Assembly: GCF_018336815.1 (NCBI RefSeq) | Contig: NZ_CP050497.1 | Coordinates: forward strand, 558,001 to 622,000 | Reading direction: 5' to 3' | Source: Treponema vincentii | Lineage (GTDB): Bacteria; Spirochaetota; Spirochaetia; Treponematales; Treponemataceae | Length of the DNA stretch: 64,000 bases | In this document: piece after piece, positions 18,106 to 26,968 of the stretch | Position numbering within the stretch: position 1 is the first letter of the stretch | Layout: every line of letters begins with the position of its first letter | Notes under the pieces: generated by a model | Databases searched by the model: none | What the model was told of the DNA's origin: nothing | What the model saw: the letters and a program-made list of their open reading frames with translations, nothing else | Program-made: the position numbers and the translations under genes

Positions 18106-19527
18106 ATGGGAAAAGATAAAAAAAAGAGGTCTTCTCTCTCTGCATTCTCTATTTTGTACATCATTCTGCTCGTCTTGGCAGTAATCACATGGATTATTCC
18201 CGATGTACAAAGTGCGACGCTCGGAACAATTGTTATGGCGTCATACAACGGATTTGCCAATGCGCTTGACGTTTGTTTCTTCGTATTGGTACTCGGCGGT
18301 TTCTTGGGCATTGTAACGAAAACCGGCGCTCTTAATGCAGGGATTACTCACCTTGTAAAAAAATTAAAGGGCAATGAACTTATCCTTATTCCGATTCTGA
18401 TGACGTTGTTCTCAATCGGCGGTACTACTTACGGTATGGCTGAAGAGACTGTTGCATTCTATGGATTGCTTGCTGCAACGATGGTTGCCGCCGGTTTTGA
18501 TTCGGTGGTCGGTGCTGCTACGGTATTGCTCGGTGCGGGTGTCGGCGTTCTCGGTTCAACGGTAAACCCCTTTGCAACCGGTATCGCTATTGACAGTGTT
18601 AACAAGAGCTTTGAAGAACTTGGTATTCAGAGCAGCGTAAATAACGGTATTGTTATTGCATTGGGTATTGTTCTTTGGCTTTCTTCTCTTATCATCGCAT
18701 GTGCATTTGTCATGTCTTATGCAAAGAAAGTAAAGAAAGATAAGGGTTCTACGATCCTGTCTTTACAAGAACAAGAAATCATGAATGAGGAATTTTCAAA
18801 AAAAGATACGGATGTCGAAGTTGCATATACCGGAAAAATGAAGCTTTCAATGGCTATCTTCGCGTTCGGCTTCTTCGTGATGATTATTTCCGTTATTCCG
18901 TGGGATAAGTTCAATGTTACCGCATTCCAAGGTTGGTCTTCTTTCCTGACAGGCGCTGCAATCGGTGAATGGTGGTTCGGCGAATTGGGTATGTGGTTCT
19001 TTATCATCGGTTTGATTATTGCATTTATCAATAGATTTACCGAAAATGAAATTGTTTCCGCATTTATGGAAGGCGCAAAGGATATTATGGGCGTTGTTCT
19101 CGTTATCGCTGTTGCACGTGGCGCTTCCGTATTGATGGGTGAAACCGGTTTGGATAAGTATGTTCTTGAGCATGCTTCACAAGCGTTGGAAGGTTTGCCG
19201 GCATTTGCATTTGCACCGCTTTCATACATCCTGTATGCTTTGCTGTCATTTGTTATCCCATCAACCTCCGGTTTGGCAACCGTATCAATGCCGATTATGG
19301 GACCGCTTGCGCAGAACTTAGGCTACAACCCCGCTGTTATGGTTATGATTTTCTCTGCAGCATCCGGTATCCTGAACCTCTTTACCCCCACAAGCGGTGT
19401 TGTTATGGGTGGTCTTGCAAGTGCTCGTATCCAATACAGCACATGGCTCAAGTTTGTCGGTAAGATACTTGCTGTACTGTTTATCGTCAACCTTGTCGTT
19501 CTGACTGTAGGAATGATGGTTCTTTAA
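18106..19527 (+). CDS. YfcC-family carrier, probable arginine/ornithine exchanger
   Basis: 473 residues with about 12 hydrophobic segments. It has a basic N-terminus and the DcuC/YfcC-type duplicated loops (FSIGGTTYGMAEETVAFYGL and FVIPSTSGLATVSMPIMGPL), whose TTYGMAEE and PSTSG turns mark the family. In spirochaetes and clostridia this type replaces ArcD in arc operons, so exchange of arginine for ornithine (or citrulline) is the likely job; that is context-based. It has strong AGGAGG 8 nt before the ATG. A terminator follows at 19609. Confidence 0.8.
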   Translation: MGKDKKKRSSLSAFSILYIILLVLAVITWIIPDVQSATLGTIVMASYNGFANALDVCFFVLVLGGFLGIVTKTGALNAGITHLVKKLKGNELILIPILMTLFSIGGTTYGMAEETVAFYGLLAATMVAAGFDSVVGAATVLLGAGVGVLGSTVNPFATGIAIDSVNKSFEELGIQSSVNNGIVIALGIVLWLSSLIIACAFVMSYAKKVKKDKGSTILSLQEQEIMNEEFSKKDTDVEVAYTGKMKLSMAIFAFGFFVMIISVIPWDKFNVTAFQGWSSFLTGAAIGEWWFGELGMWFFIIGLIIAFINRFTENEIVSAFMEGAKDIMGVVLVIAVARGASVLMGETGLDKYVLEHASQALEGLPAFAFAPLSYILYALLSFVIPSTSGLATVSMPIMGPLAQNLGYNPAVMVMIFSAASGILNLFTPTSGVVMGGLASARIQYSTWLKFVGKILAVLFIVNLVVLTVGMMVL

Positions 19528-19608
19528 AAATAATCTTTAGGCGTAAAAGCCTGATGTATCGGACATCTAAAAATTTCGGTTTTTACGGTGTCTATCATAT
19601 TTAACGAA

Positions 19609-19649
19609 AACAGCCTATTAACCCGTTTGGATTAATAGGCTGTTTTTTT
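19609..19649 (+). terminator. Rho-independent terminator of the arc operon
   Basis: A 13-bp perfect stem, AACAGCCTATTAA with TTAATAGGCTGTT, is followed by a run of T (19643-19649). It ends the arcABC-yfcC unit and faces the convergent lipoprotein gene. Confidence 0.9.
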
Positions 19650-19660
19650 ATACATGCTGT

Positions 19661-20300
19661 TTATTGATAAATCTCTATCGTAACCTTATCTTTTAAAAGA
19701 TGCATAATCGGTATCTCGATTAGATATTCATCGTATAAATCAAGATAACTTACTTCTGTAGTTTTTTTTGACCTTTTAAGAATAACTTTACTGATAGAAG
19801 GCATGCAGGATTTACTGACCAGTAGCCGATATTTGCTGGCTGCTAAAAACAATTGAAACATTTCGTTATCGGTTTGTGAGGAATCATCACCTTGCAGCGA
19901 ACCGACGTAAATTGACATTTTCTTTTTTGCATATTTCGGTATAAAGTCAATATCCTCTGCATTAATGGCTTTAAGTATGTCCTTATTTTTATAGTTGAGA
20001 TTTATATCGATAAGGTATCCGACATTGACCTGATCATTTATCTTTGTTATTTTTGCACCGAATTGCTCATATTCTTTCATATCCGATGTGCTGAATTCGG
20101 AAAAAAGCTCATCATAATTAACAGGAGCATTATTCTGCATAGCTGCCGCCATCTCCAATATCGCTTTTGCGACAGTAATGCTGATGGTGTTTTGATCCGT
20201 TCCGTCACTTTTACGAGTGACATGTTGGACGATGTCGATACAGCCTGTTAAACTTAGACAGCATAATCCGATACAAATACCAAGTCCTATTTTTTTTCAT
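19661..20300 (-). pseudogene. Treponemal lipoprotein gene, frameshifted in an A8 tract at its start
   Basis: AGGAG and an ATG at 20298-20300 are followed directly by eight A (T8 at 20290-20297 on the plus strand). As written the frame hits a stop after about 28 codons. With seven A the protein reads MKKIGLGICIGLCCLSLTGC, a good lipoprotein signal with its lipobox Cys, and runs on into the long frame ending KVTIEIYQ (about 210 residues in all). I do not recognise the mature domain. The tract sits exactly where length changes would switch expression, so either a sequencing error or phase variation is possible. Confidence 0.75.
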
Positions 20301-20567
20301 ACAAAACTCCTTTCTATGATTCTATAAGGTGCTAGATGACATGTCAATGCCGTGCCGTAACAGTCCTGAGGGATGTTGTAAAGGGCAAGCGTTCCAATCT
20401 TGTGTTATACTCGCCTCACAAAAATATTTTTAGCAAAACGCGCTCTTCCCTACTTGAAGCTCGTGGAAACTGCAAAAGAAAGTATTAAGCATTAGAATTG
20501 ATGCCTGTGTGGCAATATCCGCGATGGAATATTCCGTATTGTGTAATTCCAGTACAAAAGCGCATCA

Positions 20568-20610
20568 ATGCAACAGTTTCCAAAGTTCACACGTTGTTCA
20601 ACTGTTGCAT
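20568..20610. other. 11-bp inverted repeat beyond the secA stop
   Basis: ATGCAACAGTT (20568-20578) is matched by AACTGTTGCAT (20600-20610), followed by TTTT on the plus side only. It may act as a weak secA terminator. The rest of the 20301-20652 gap shows no gene that I can support. Confidence 0.35.
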
Positions 20611-20652
20611 TTTAAGGATCTTTTTTGATAGCCCCGTTCGGGTTAAGCTGCC

Positions 20653-23400
20653 TTACCTGCCGCAGCAGTGCTTGTATTTTTTACCGGAGCCGCAGGGGCA
20701 GGGATCGTTTCTGCCGACTTTAGGCGCGGTGCGTACTACTTGGACGTTTTCCGGCTTGCTGCTGGAACCCATCGGGGAGCTGCTCTGGTGGAAAGAAGCC
20801 ATGGAGCTGTGGTGCGCGGAGCCTTGCGGAATACGGCGCCCCTGAGTGCGCGAAGCGGGTTCTTCGGTGCTAATCCGTACCAATACCAGTAAGGAGGCAA
20901 TGGAGAAGCGGATTTCGTCGAGCATCGCGTAGAAGATGTCGAAACCTTCAAGCTTGTATTCCGTAAGCGGGTTTTTTTGACCGTAAGAACGAAGATAGAC
21001 GGCTTCGCGTAAGGCTTCCAGATTTTCCAAGTGATCGAGCCATTTACGGTCTATCGCCTGTAAATACTGATAACGAATGAACATATTGAGGTTTTCGTTA
21101 CCGGCAAGCGCGATTTTTTCTTCGATATTTGCTTTGAGCGCGGCGTAGATTTTCTGTTGCAGTGCGGCGGTATCGCCAGCTTGAGCCAGCTTCGTATCCT
21201 CATCACTGAAGATGTAGCCGAATTTTGCCTTGAGATTTGCTTGCAGTTCCTTGAGTTCTTCCGGTTTTTCCTTGCGGGAACCGTGCTTGAACTGCTCGAA
21301 TGCATCATCGAGGTACTCTTCTATCGTGGTGTAAATGCGCTCAACGAGGCGCTCATCCTGCAAAATTTTATCACGCTGTTCATAGATAAAGCCGCGCTGC
21401 TCGTTCAGCACGTCGTCGTATTCAAGGAGATGCTTACGGATATCGAAGTTGCGCTCTTCAACCTTGGTTTGCGCCTTTTCAATACTCTTGTTGAGCCACG
21501 GGTGTTCAATCGGCTCGCCGGGTTCCATACCGACCTTTGCCATCACCCGCTTGAGGTTTTCGCCGCCGAACAGACGCATCAGGTCGTCATCGAGGGAAAG
21601 GAAGAATTTTGAACGCCCCGGATCGCCCTGCCGTCCGGAACGGCCGCGCAGCTGATTGTCGATACGGCGGCTTTCGTGCCGTTCGGTACCGATAACATAC
21701 AACCCGCCGAGCGATTTAACTTCCTTGTAGTCTTCCTGCCACTTCTTGTATTCTTCGTCGTATATTTTTTGATACACTTCCGGCTCGGCTTCGGTTCCTG
21801 CCCGTCTGCGTGCCCTAAATTCGGGACTGCCGCCGAGCTTGATGTCGGTACCGCGTCCCGCCATGTTTGTTGCAATCGTAACCGAGCCTTTTGCGCCCGC
21901 TTCCGCGATGATGAGCGCTTCCCGTGCGTGGTTCTTGGCGTTCAATACCTCGTGCCGGACACCTTTTCGGGTGAGTAGTGCCGAAAGCTTTTCCGATTTT
22001 TCGATAGACACCGTACCGACCAGTACCGGCTGTCCGCGTTTATGCGCTTCGGCAATTTCGTTACAGAGCGCTTCCCATTTTTCCGCTTCGTTTAGGTAGA
22101 CCACGTCGTGCTCGTCCTTGCGGATAACCGGCAAGTTGGTCGGGATAACCACAACATCAAGCGAGTAAATCTTGTTGAATTCAACCGCTTCGGTGTCCGC
22201 CGTACCGGTCATACCGGATAGCTTGTCGTACATACGGAAGAAGTTCTGAAAGGTGATGGTTGCCATCGTGCGGTTGCGTTGGGCAATGCGGATATGCTCC
22301 TTTGCTTCGATAGCCTGATGCAAGCCGTCCGAATAGCGGCGTCCTTCAAGAATACGCCCTGTGAACTCATCAACAATCTGCACCTGCCCTTCTTTTACAA
22401 CATAATCGACATCGATGTGATAGAGGATGTGGGCGCGTACCGCCTGCGTAAAGTAGTGGATATATTCAAAGTTTTCTTCTTCAAAGAGACTGCCGTTAAT
22501 CAGCCCCTGTTTTTGCAGAATATCCTGAATGTGCAACATACCGGAGTCGGTAAAGGACACACGGCGGCTCTTTTCGTCGAGCGTGTAGTCGCCGATAATC
22601 TCTTCCCCTTCCAGCTCGTTGGGATATTCGCCGGTTTCGGGATTTTTCTTGACCTCTTCAAGCTGATCGACGAACTTATCGACATCAAAATATCGCTTGG
22701 TGTCATCCTCGGCAGCGCCGGAAATAATGAGCGGGGTACGCGCTTCGTCGATAAGGATGGAGTCTATTTCGTCCACAACCGCGAAAGAAAAGCCGCGCTG
22801 CACTTTTTCTTCTATTGTAAGTTGCATATTGTCGCGCAGATAGTCAAAACCGAATTCGTTATTGGTACCGTAGGTAATGTCCGCATTGTAGGCAGCCTTC
22901 CGCGCGGCGTTATCCATGTTGGAAAGGATTGCGCCGACACTGACTCCGAGATATGCGTAGACGGGACGCATCCAATCGGCGTCGCGTTCTGCAAGGTAGT
23001 CGTTGACGGTTACAATGTGTACACCCTTCCCGGAAAGGCTGTTGAGATATGAAGCGGCGATACTCATCAAGGTTTTACCTTCACCGGTCTTCATTTCGAC
23101 GATGCGTCCCGAATGGAGAACCAGCGAACCTAAGAGCTGTACATCGTACATACGCTCGTGCAAAATACGCCGCGCAGCTTCCCGTGCAAGCGCAAAGGCT
23201 TCGGGAATAAACGCATCGAGGGATTCGCCTTTTGCAAACCGCTCCTTAAACTCGGCAGTCTTTTGCTTAAAATCTTCGGGAGCAAGAGCGAGCGCCCATG
23301 CTTCTTTTTCATTTATCTGATGAAGAACGGGAAGGAGCGCTTTAATGTCCCGTTCGTGCTGTGAACCGAAAACGGCTTTAATTATTTTATCTGCAATCAT
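20653..23400 (-). CDS. secA: Preprotein translocase ATPase SecA
   Basis: 915 residues. It shows Walker A in MKTGEGKTL, Walker B in VVDEIDSILIDEARTPLI, the NMAGRGTDIKLG motif, the helical scaffold and a C-terminal zinc tail CPCGSGKKYKHCCGR that binds SecB or lipids. It drives Sec-dependent export at the inner membrane. The length is normal and all motifs are intact. Confidence 0.98.
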   Translation of the reverse strand: MIADKIIKAVFGSQHERDIKALLPVLHQINEKEAWALALAPEDFKQKTAEFKERFAKGESLDAFIPEAFALAREAARRILHERMYDVQLLGSLVLHSGRIVEMKTGEGKTLMSIAASYLNSLSGKGVHIVTVNDYLAERDADWMRPVYAYLGVSVGAILSNMDNAARKAAYNADITYGTNNEFGFDYLRDNMQLTIEEKVQRGFSFAVVDEIDSILIDEARTPLIISGAAEDDTKRYFDVDKFVDQLEEVKKNPETGEYPNELEGEEIIGDYTLDEKSRRVSFTDSGMLHIQDILQKQGLINGSLFEEENFEYIHYFTQAVRAHILYHIDVDYVVKEGQVQIVDEFTGRILEGRRYSDGLHQAIEAKEHIRIAQRNRTMATITFQNFFRMYDKLSGMTGTADTEAVEFNKIYSLDVVVIPTNLPVIRKDEHDVVYLNEAEKWEALCNEIAEAHKRGQPVLVGTVSIEKSEKLSALLTRKGVRHEVLNAKNHAREALIIAEAGAKGSVTIATNMAGRGTDIKLGGSPEFRARRRAGTEAEPEVYQKIYDEEYKKWQEDYKEVKSLGGLYVIGTERHESRRIDNQLRGRSGRQGDPGRSKFFLSLDDDLMRLFGGENLKRVMAKVGMEPGEPIEHPWLNKSIEKAQTKVEERNFDIRKHLLEYDDVLNEQRGFIYEQRDKILQDERLVERIYTTIEEYLDDAFEQFKHGSRKEKPEELKELQANLKAKFGYIFSDEDTKLAQAGDTAALQQKIYAALKANIEEKIALAGNENLNMFIRYQYLQAIDRKWLDHLENLEALREAVYLRSYGQKNPLTEYKLEGFDIFYAMLDEIRFSIASLLVLVRISTEEPASRTQGRRIPQGSAHHSSMASFHQSSSPMGSSSKPENVQVVRTAPKVGRNDPCPCGSGKKYKHCCGR

Positions 23401-23486
23401 TGTATCAATGTACCGCGATTTGAGCTAAATGTCAATTTTCGGAGAAAAAACCTATAAAACATCAAAAAAAGTAACAATGCGAGGGC

Positions 23487-23515
23487 TTGTAAAAAGCCGC
23501 TTTTTTTTTTATACT
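23487..23515 (+). promoter_or_regulatory. Possible tRNA-Arg promoter
   Basis: TTGTAA (23487-23492), 17-bp spacer, TATACT (23510-23515), with the tRNA starting 63 bp further on. The T10 run in the spacer makes an overlapping terminator-like reading possible. Confidence 0.4.
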
Positions 23516-23578
23516 CACTCAGATACAGGCTGTTTAAGAAGCATAGTTGATATGCCGATATAGGCAGCATGATTTTTT

Positions 23579-23652
23579 GATCCGTTAGCTCAGGTGGATA
23601 GAGCGGTTGCCTCCTAAGCAGCAGGTCGCACGTTCGAATCGTGTACGGGTCA
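23579..23652 (+). tRNA. tRNA-Arg (anticodon CCT)
   Basis: The cloverleaf folds fully. The acceptor GATCCGT pairs with ACGGGTC with one T-G wobble. The D arm is AGCTCAGGTGGATAGAGC. The anticodon arm GTTGC/GCAGC encloses CTCCTAA with anticodon CCT at 34-36. The T arm is GCACG/CGTGT around TTCGAAT, and the discriminator is A. CCA is not encoded. Confidence 0.95.
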
Positions 23653-23672
23653 TTCTTTAATAGGAGGTTGGT

Positions 23673-23921
23673 ATGATTGCGCTTATTATTGGGGCAGCAA
23701 TGATTCTCTTTACAGTCTTTGCAGCGCTTCCGCCGGAGACTGCCGGTTTCGGACTCGGCTGGGGAAAAGATATCCTGCTCTTTTTGCGCGGCGGCTTACC
23801 GATTTTTACGGCCTTTGTCGGCTTAATTGCTGTGTTCATCGGTATTGCGGACATTAAAGACAAACAGGATGCGAAAAAAGAAGAAGCGGCGATGAAAGCA
23901 GGAGAAAATAAAAACGAATAA
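23673..23921 (+). CDS. Small two-TM membrane protein
   Basis: 82 residues with TAGGAGG 8 nt before the ATG. Two hydrophobic helices (about 2-20 and 42-61) are joined by a Gly/Pro-rich loop, and a charged Lys/Glu tail follows (IKDKQDAKKEEAAMKAG). The strong ribosome site and conserved hydrophobic pattern support a real gene. I do not recognise the function. It lies between tRNA-Arg and the rplM promoter. Confidence 0.7.
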   Translation: MIALIIGAAMILFTVFAALPPETAGFGLGWGKDILLFLRGGLPIFTAFVGLIAVFIGIADIKDKQDAKKEEAAMKAGENKNE

Positions 23922-23933
23922 AGTTCTGCGGGT

Positions 23934-23963
23934 TGACTGCATAGCTGATTTTTTGATATAGTA
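23934..23963 (+). promoter_or_regulatory. Promoter of rplM-rpsI-recX
   Basis: TTGACT (23934-23939), 18-bp spacer, TATAGT (23958-23963), 47 bp before the rplM ATG. Confidence 0.6.
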
Positions 23964-24009
23964 CTCTACCCACATTATCTGCAATAAAAATATATAAGGT
24001 ACACAAAAG

Positions 24010-24438
24010 ATGAAAACAATTTTTTATAAAGAGCGCGAAATACCGCGAAGCTGGTATGTTATCGACGCTGCAGGAAAGCCGCTTGGACGGGTCGCTGCAA
24101 AAGTTGCTGCAATGGCGCGAGGAAAGCACAAGGCTCTCTATGCGCCCCATCAGGAATCAGGCGATTATATTATCGTTATCAATGCCGATAAAGTTGCCGT
24201 TACAGGGAATAAAGATAAGGATAAGATGTATTATCATCACACCGGTTTCCCCGGAGGGCTTAAATCCGTCAATTTTAACACCCTTATCGGGAAAAAGCCG
24301 ACCGAACCGTTGTATATCGCGGTAAAAGGTATGCTGCCCAAAGGCCCGCTCGGACGTAAACTGCTTAAAAACGTAAAAATTTATGCAGGTAGCGAACATC
24401 CGCATGCGGCACAAAATCCTGTTGCGGTAGCGTTATAA
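24010..24438 (+). CDS. rplM: Ribosomal protein L13
   Basis: 142 residues. It has the L13 hallmarks [41 protein letters not shown] and the late [20 protein letters not shown]. It is an early-binding 50S assembly protein. It pairs with rpsI 15 bp downstream, the near-universal L13-S9 operon. The ribosome site before the ATG is weak (no GGAG). Confidence 0.97.
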   Translation: MKTIFYKEREIPRSWYVIDAAGKPLGRVAAKVAAMARGKHKALYAPHQESGDYIIVINADKVAVTGNKDKDKMYYHHTGFPGGLKSVNFNTLIGKKPTEPLYIAVKGMLPKGPLGRKLLKNVKIYAGSEHPHAAQNPVAVAL

Positions 24439-24453
24439 TTTAGGAGAATGGTT

Positions 24454-24843
24454 GTGAAAAATATCGGAATAGGAACAGGACGAAGAAAAACCTCGGTGGC
24501 GCGGGTATATATCCGCGAAGGAAAGGGTTCGGTAACCGTCAACAATAAGAATATGGACGACTACTTTGCGACTCCCGAGCAAGTTCAAATGGCAAAACGG
24601 CCTTTGTTTGTTACCGGCAGCGATACCCGCTATGATATCATCATTACCGTATATGGCGGTGGTTTAAACGGACAGGCAGGCGCTTGTTCTCATGGTATTG
24701 CACGTGCACTTGCACAGGTAGATGCCTCTAACCACAGTTCACTTAAAGCGAATGGCTTATTAACTCGTGATTCCAGAATGGTTGAACGCAAAAAGTATGG
24801 CCAACGCGGTGCTCGCCGACGCTTCCAGTTCAGCAAGCGTTAA
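24454..24843 (+). CDS. rpsI: Ribosomal protein S9
   Basis: The GTG at 24454 is preferred as the start over ATG 24448 because AGGAG at 24442-24446 is 7 nt from the GTG but only 1-2 nt from the ATG. It encodes about 129 residues with GTGRRKTSVARVYI at the N-terminus, GGGLNGQAGACSHGIARAL and the basic tail KKYGQRGARRRFQFSKR that reaches the P-site tRNA. Its 3' end overlaps recX. Confidence 0.95.
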   Translation: MKNIGIGTGRRKTSVARVYIREGKGSVTVNNKNMDDYFATPEQVQMAKRPLFVTGSDTRYDIIITVYGGGLNGQAGACSHGIARALAQVDASNHSSLKANGLLTRDSRMVERKKYGQRGARRRFQFSKR

Positions 24844-25459
24844 TCCTACCCTTATTGCGGTGGAGTATACATCCTCGGATACCGTCAAACTGCTACTTTC
24901 CGGGGATATTTCTATCGTAAGCCGGTTTTGTTACTTTGATGAACCGCTTACGATAGATGACCTTCCGCTCCCTCTTACAGAATCCCAAACAGAATATCTC
25001 TATCAGGCAGGTCGGCGTTTTTTAGCTGAAAAGCATGCTGTTGCTTATCTTAACCGCGCCGAACATTCTTCTTATCAACTGACAATCAAATTGCAAAAAA
25101 AAGGCTATATAAAAAATGAATATCAGCCTGCGTTGGATTATTTACGCGCCGAAGGCACGCTTGACGATTCCCGCTTTGCCGGTGCATATTTACATACGAG
25201 AAGCCTTTCAAAAAAAGAGGGGTATGCACGCCTCTTTTCGGAACTGCGTAAGCGCGGAATCGCTGCGGACACGGCAAAGCAAGCGCTCAACGATTTTTTT
25301 TCGGAGGTTGACGAAGCAGCAGTATGTGAAGGCGCCGCACGCAGCCTTATTCGTAAGGGCTATACCGAACAAAAACTCTACAACGCCCTTCAACGGAAAG
25401 GCTTTCCATTCTCTATGATTAAGCGGTGTGTTCGACACCTTTCATCCTCCGCATCGTAA
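24797..25459 (+). CDS. recX: RecX-family regulatory protein
   Basis: About 220 residues if started at ATG 24797, which overlaps rpsI by 47 bp; an earlier in-frame ATG at 24767 is possible. The RecX repeat helices are visible: YLNRAEHSSYQLTIKLQKKG, then DYLRAEGTLDDSRFAGAYL and SELRKRGIAADTAKQAL. RecX binds RecA filaments and limits them. RecA itself is not in this window. The gene overlap implies expression tied to ribosomal protein synthesis. Confidence 0.85.
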   Translation: MANAVLADASSSASVNPTLIAVEYTSSDTVKLLLSGDISIVSRFCYFDEPLTIDDLPLPLTESQTEYLYQAGRRFLAEKHAVAYLNRAEHSSYQLTIKLQKKGYIKNEYQPALDYLRAEGTLDDSRFAGAYLHTRSLSKKEGYARLFSELRKRGIAADTAKQALNDFFSEVDEAAVCEGAARSLIRKGYTEQKLYNALQRKGFPFSMIKRCVRHLSSSAS

Positions 25460-25475
25460 AATTAAAGGGGAACCT

Positions 25476-26234
25476 ATGAAATTTTCAAAATATCCTTTCC
25501 GGTTTATCATTATTGCCTGCCTTTGTGTGCAAAGCGCCTTTCTGTTTGCTCTTGACGTTCCGCCGCTGAACGGTCCGGTCAACGATTATGCACATATATT
25601 CAGCGCAAGCGAGTCACAGGAATTAAATGCGTATTTATATAGCATTGATCACCAAAGCGATTTACAGATAGCGGTATTGACCATTCCCTCGTTGGAGGGG
25701 GAAAGCCTTGAAGATTACTCCATCCGCGTCGCGGAAAAATGGCAGATCGGGCAAAAAGGGAAGGACAGCGGTGTTATCTTAGTAATTGCTGTACAAGACC
25801 GAAAGCTGCGCATCGAAGTGGGATACGGACTCGAGGATCGTATCACCGATGCACAAAGCAGCAGGATTATCCGTTCAATCATCGCACCTTACTTTAAACA
25901 GCAGGAATACGGAAAAGGTGTTCTTTTAGGGGTAAAAAATCTTGCAGGACTTGCACTCCAAGACAAAAGCCTCATCAACGAGGCTGTAAAAGAGGCTGAC
26001 CGGCAGGATGACGATTCTATTCCGCTGCCGCTCATCATTTTCCTGATTATTATCTTTCTATTCGGCTCCCGTTTTATGCCAGGCGGTTTATTCTGGCCGT
26101 TGCTATTTCTTTCATCAGGACGGAGAGGCGGTTATTCAGGACGCGGCGGAGGTTTTGGCAGTGGAGGCTTTGGCGGCGGTTTCAGCGGAGGCGGAGGCAG
26201 CTTTGGCGGAGGCGGTTCTTCCGGCTCGTGGTAA
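25476..26234 (+). CDS. TPM-domain protein (YgcG type)
   Basis: The ATG at 25476 has AAGGGG upstream and gives a 252-residue protein; the frame is open further 5' inside recX but without a ribosome site. It has a signal peptide (FIIIACLCVQSAFLFA), then the TPM domain with LNGPVNDYAHIFS, DLQIAVLTIPSLEG, VAEKWQIGQKGKDSG and EVGYGLEDRITDAQSSRI. A transmembrane helix sits near 190-210, and a Gly/Ser-rich tail ends GGGGSSGSW. TPM proteins are envelope proteins, some with phosphatase activity. The 3' end abuts a repeat element (26240). Confidence 0.85.
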   Translation: MKFSKYPFRFIIIACLCVQSAFLFALDVPPLNGPVNDYAHIFSASESQELNAYLYSIDHQSDLQIAVLTIPSLEGESLEDYSIRVAEKWQIGQKGKDSGVILVIAVQDRKLRIEVGYGLEDRITDAQSSRIIRSIIAPYFKQQEYGKGVLLGVKNLAGLALQDKSLINEAVKEADRQDDDSIPLPLIIFLIIIFLFGSRFMPGGLFWPLLFLSSGRRGGYSGRGGGFGSGGFGGGFSGGGGSFGGGGSSGSW

Positions 26235-26239
26235 GGTAC

Positions 26240-26663
26240 GCAGGGCAAACGCATCAGGCCTTTTGAAAATATGCGGGCATCTGCGTTGTCGCTACGCCAA
26301 AATAAATGCTCAACGTACAACAAGTACGTCTCCGCTTTATTTCGGCTAGCTTCTAGCATCTGCGCCACCTATTTTCAAAAGGCTTACGAAGAGACTGTTC
26401 AATCGGAACTGCCATGGATGGCAGTGGTACCATGCAGTAGAGATGTTTTGTGCGCGCACAAAACTCGCCTTCAACTGATGTACACGGATGTACATCAGTT
26501 GAAGATGGCTCAAATGGTCGCCCAACCTCTGTTATTCTGCGACTTTTATCTATACGGTCTGATGCATTTGCCCGCTTGCTGAAAAAAATGTGCGAAATTT
26601 TATTTAAAATTTCGCACAGATGGAAGGCAACCGCTTAAAATATTTCCGATGCGTTTGACCTGC
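26240..26663. repeat. Palindrome-packed element with GCAGGGCAAACGCATC ends
   Basis: The block is bounded by GCAGGGCAAACGCATC (26240-26255) and GATGCGTTTGACCTGC (26648-26663), a one-mismatch inverted repeat. Inside are AGGCCTTTTGAAAATA/TATTTTCAAAAGGCTT (26256-26385), ACTGCCAT/ATGGCAGT (26408-26425), the 18-bp palindrome at 26446-26463, a perfect 16-bp stem at 26469-26504 and GTGCGAAATTTT/AAAATTTCGCAC (26590-26617). It fills the whole convergent gap, from 6 bp after one stop to the first base of the next stop codon. A second element with the same ends lies at 43503-43648. Confidence 0.85.
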
Positions 26664-26968
26664 TAGCTTACTGCCGGATCATTGATATTTTTATCATGCA
26701 GTACAAACAGTTTTATTCCCTCCGTTGGAAATTTTAACTTTATATACCGAACAATCTGCGCAACCTTCTGCTCGACGGTATTATCTGCGTAGGCAATTAA
26801 CACAAAGTTAGTCTCCGGCCACGTACTGTTGCCAAGTTTATACGAATCTCTCCCCCTCCCGTAAGCCAACGGAATGGAAGTATAGAGAAAATCCGGCAAA
26901 CAGGCTTCAAGATTTGCAATGAGTTCCGGATAAACGGACTGGTTTGCTATTATTTCAATTCTAATCAT
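26663..26968 (-). CDS. PG0541-like transporter-associated protein
   Basis: The ATG at 26968, with AAGGAGG 8 nt upstream, gives 101 residues; a longer frame into the RND gene is not used. It begins MIRIEIIANQSVYPELI, has a small ferredoxin-like (PII-type) alternation, and the LPDFLYTSIPLAYGRGRDSY block typical of the small protein co-encoded with RND efflux pumps (PG0541 family). Its role is unknown, perhaps regulatory. It overlaps the RND pump stop by 8 bp and so is the last gene of the efflux operon. Confidence 0.7.
   Translation of the reverse strand: MIRIEIIANQSVYPELIANLEACLPDFLYTSIPLAYGRGRDSYKLGNSTWPETNFVLIAYADNTVEQKVAQIVRYIKLKFPTEGIKLFVLHDKNINDPAVS

Noticed and set aside
20498-20845. 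115-codon plus-strand frame
   Set aside because: It overlaps the end of secA on the other strand, and its second half is the antisense of the SecA zinc tail.
23484-23510. GGCTT/AAGCC stem with T10, terminator-like
   Set aside because: No plus-strand gene ends upstream. The same bases fit a promoter spacer for tRNA-Arg better.
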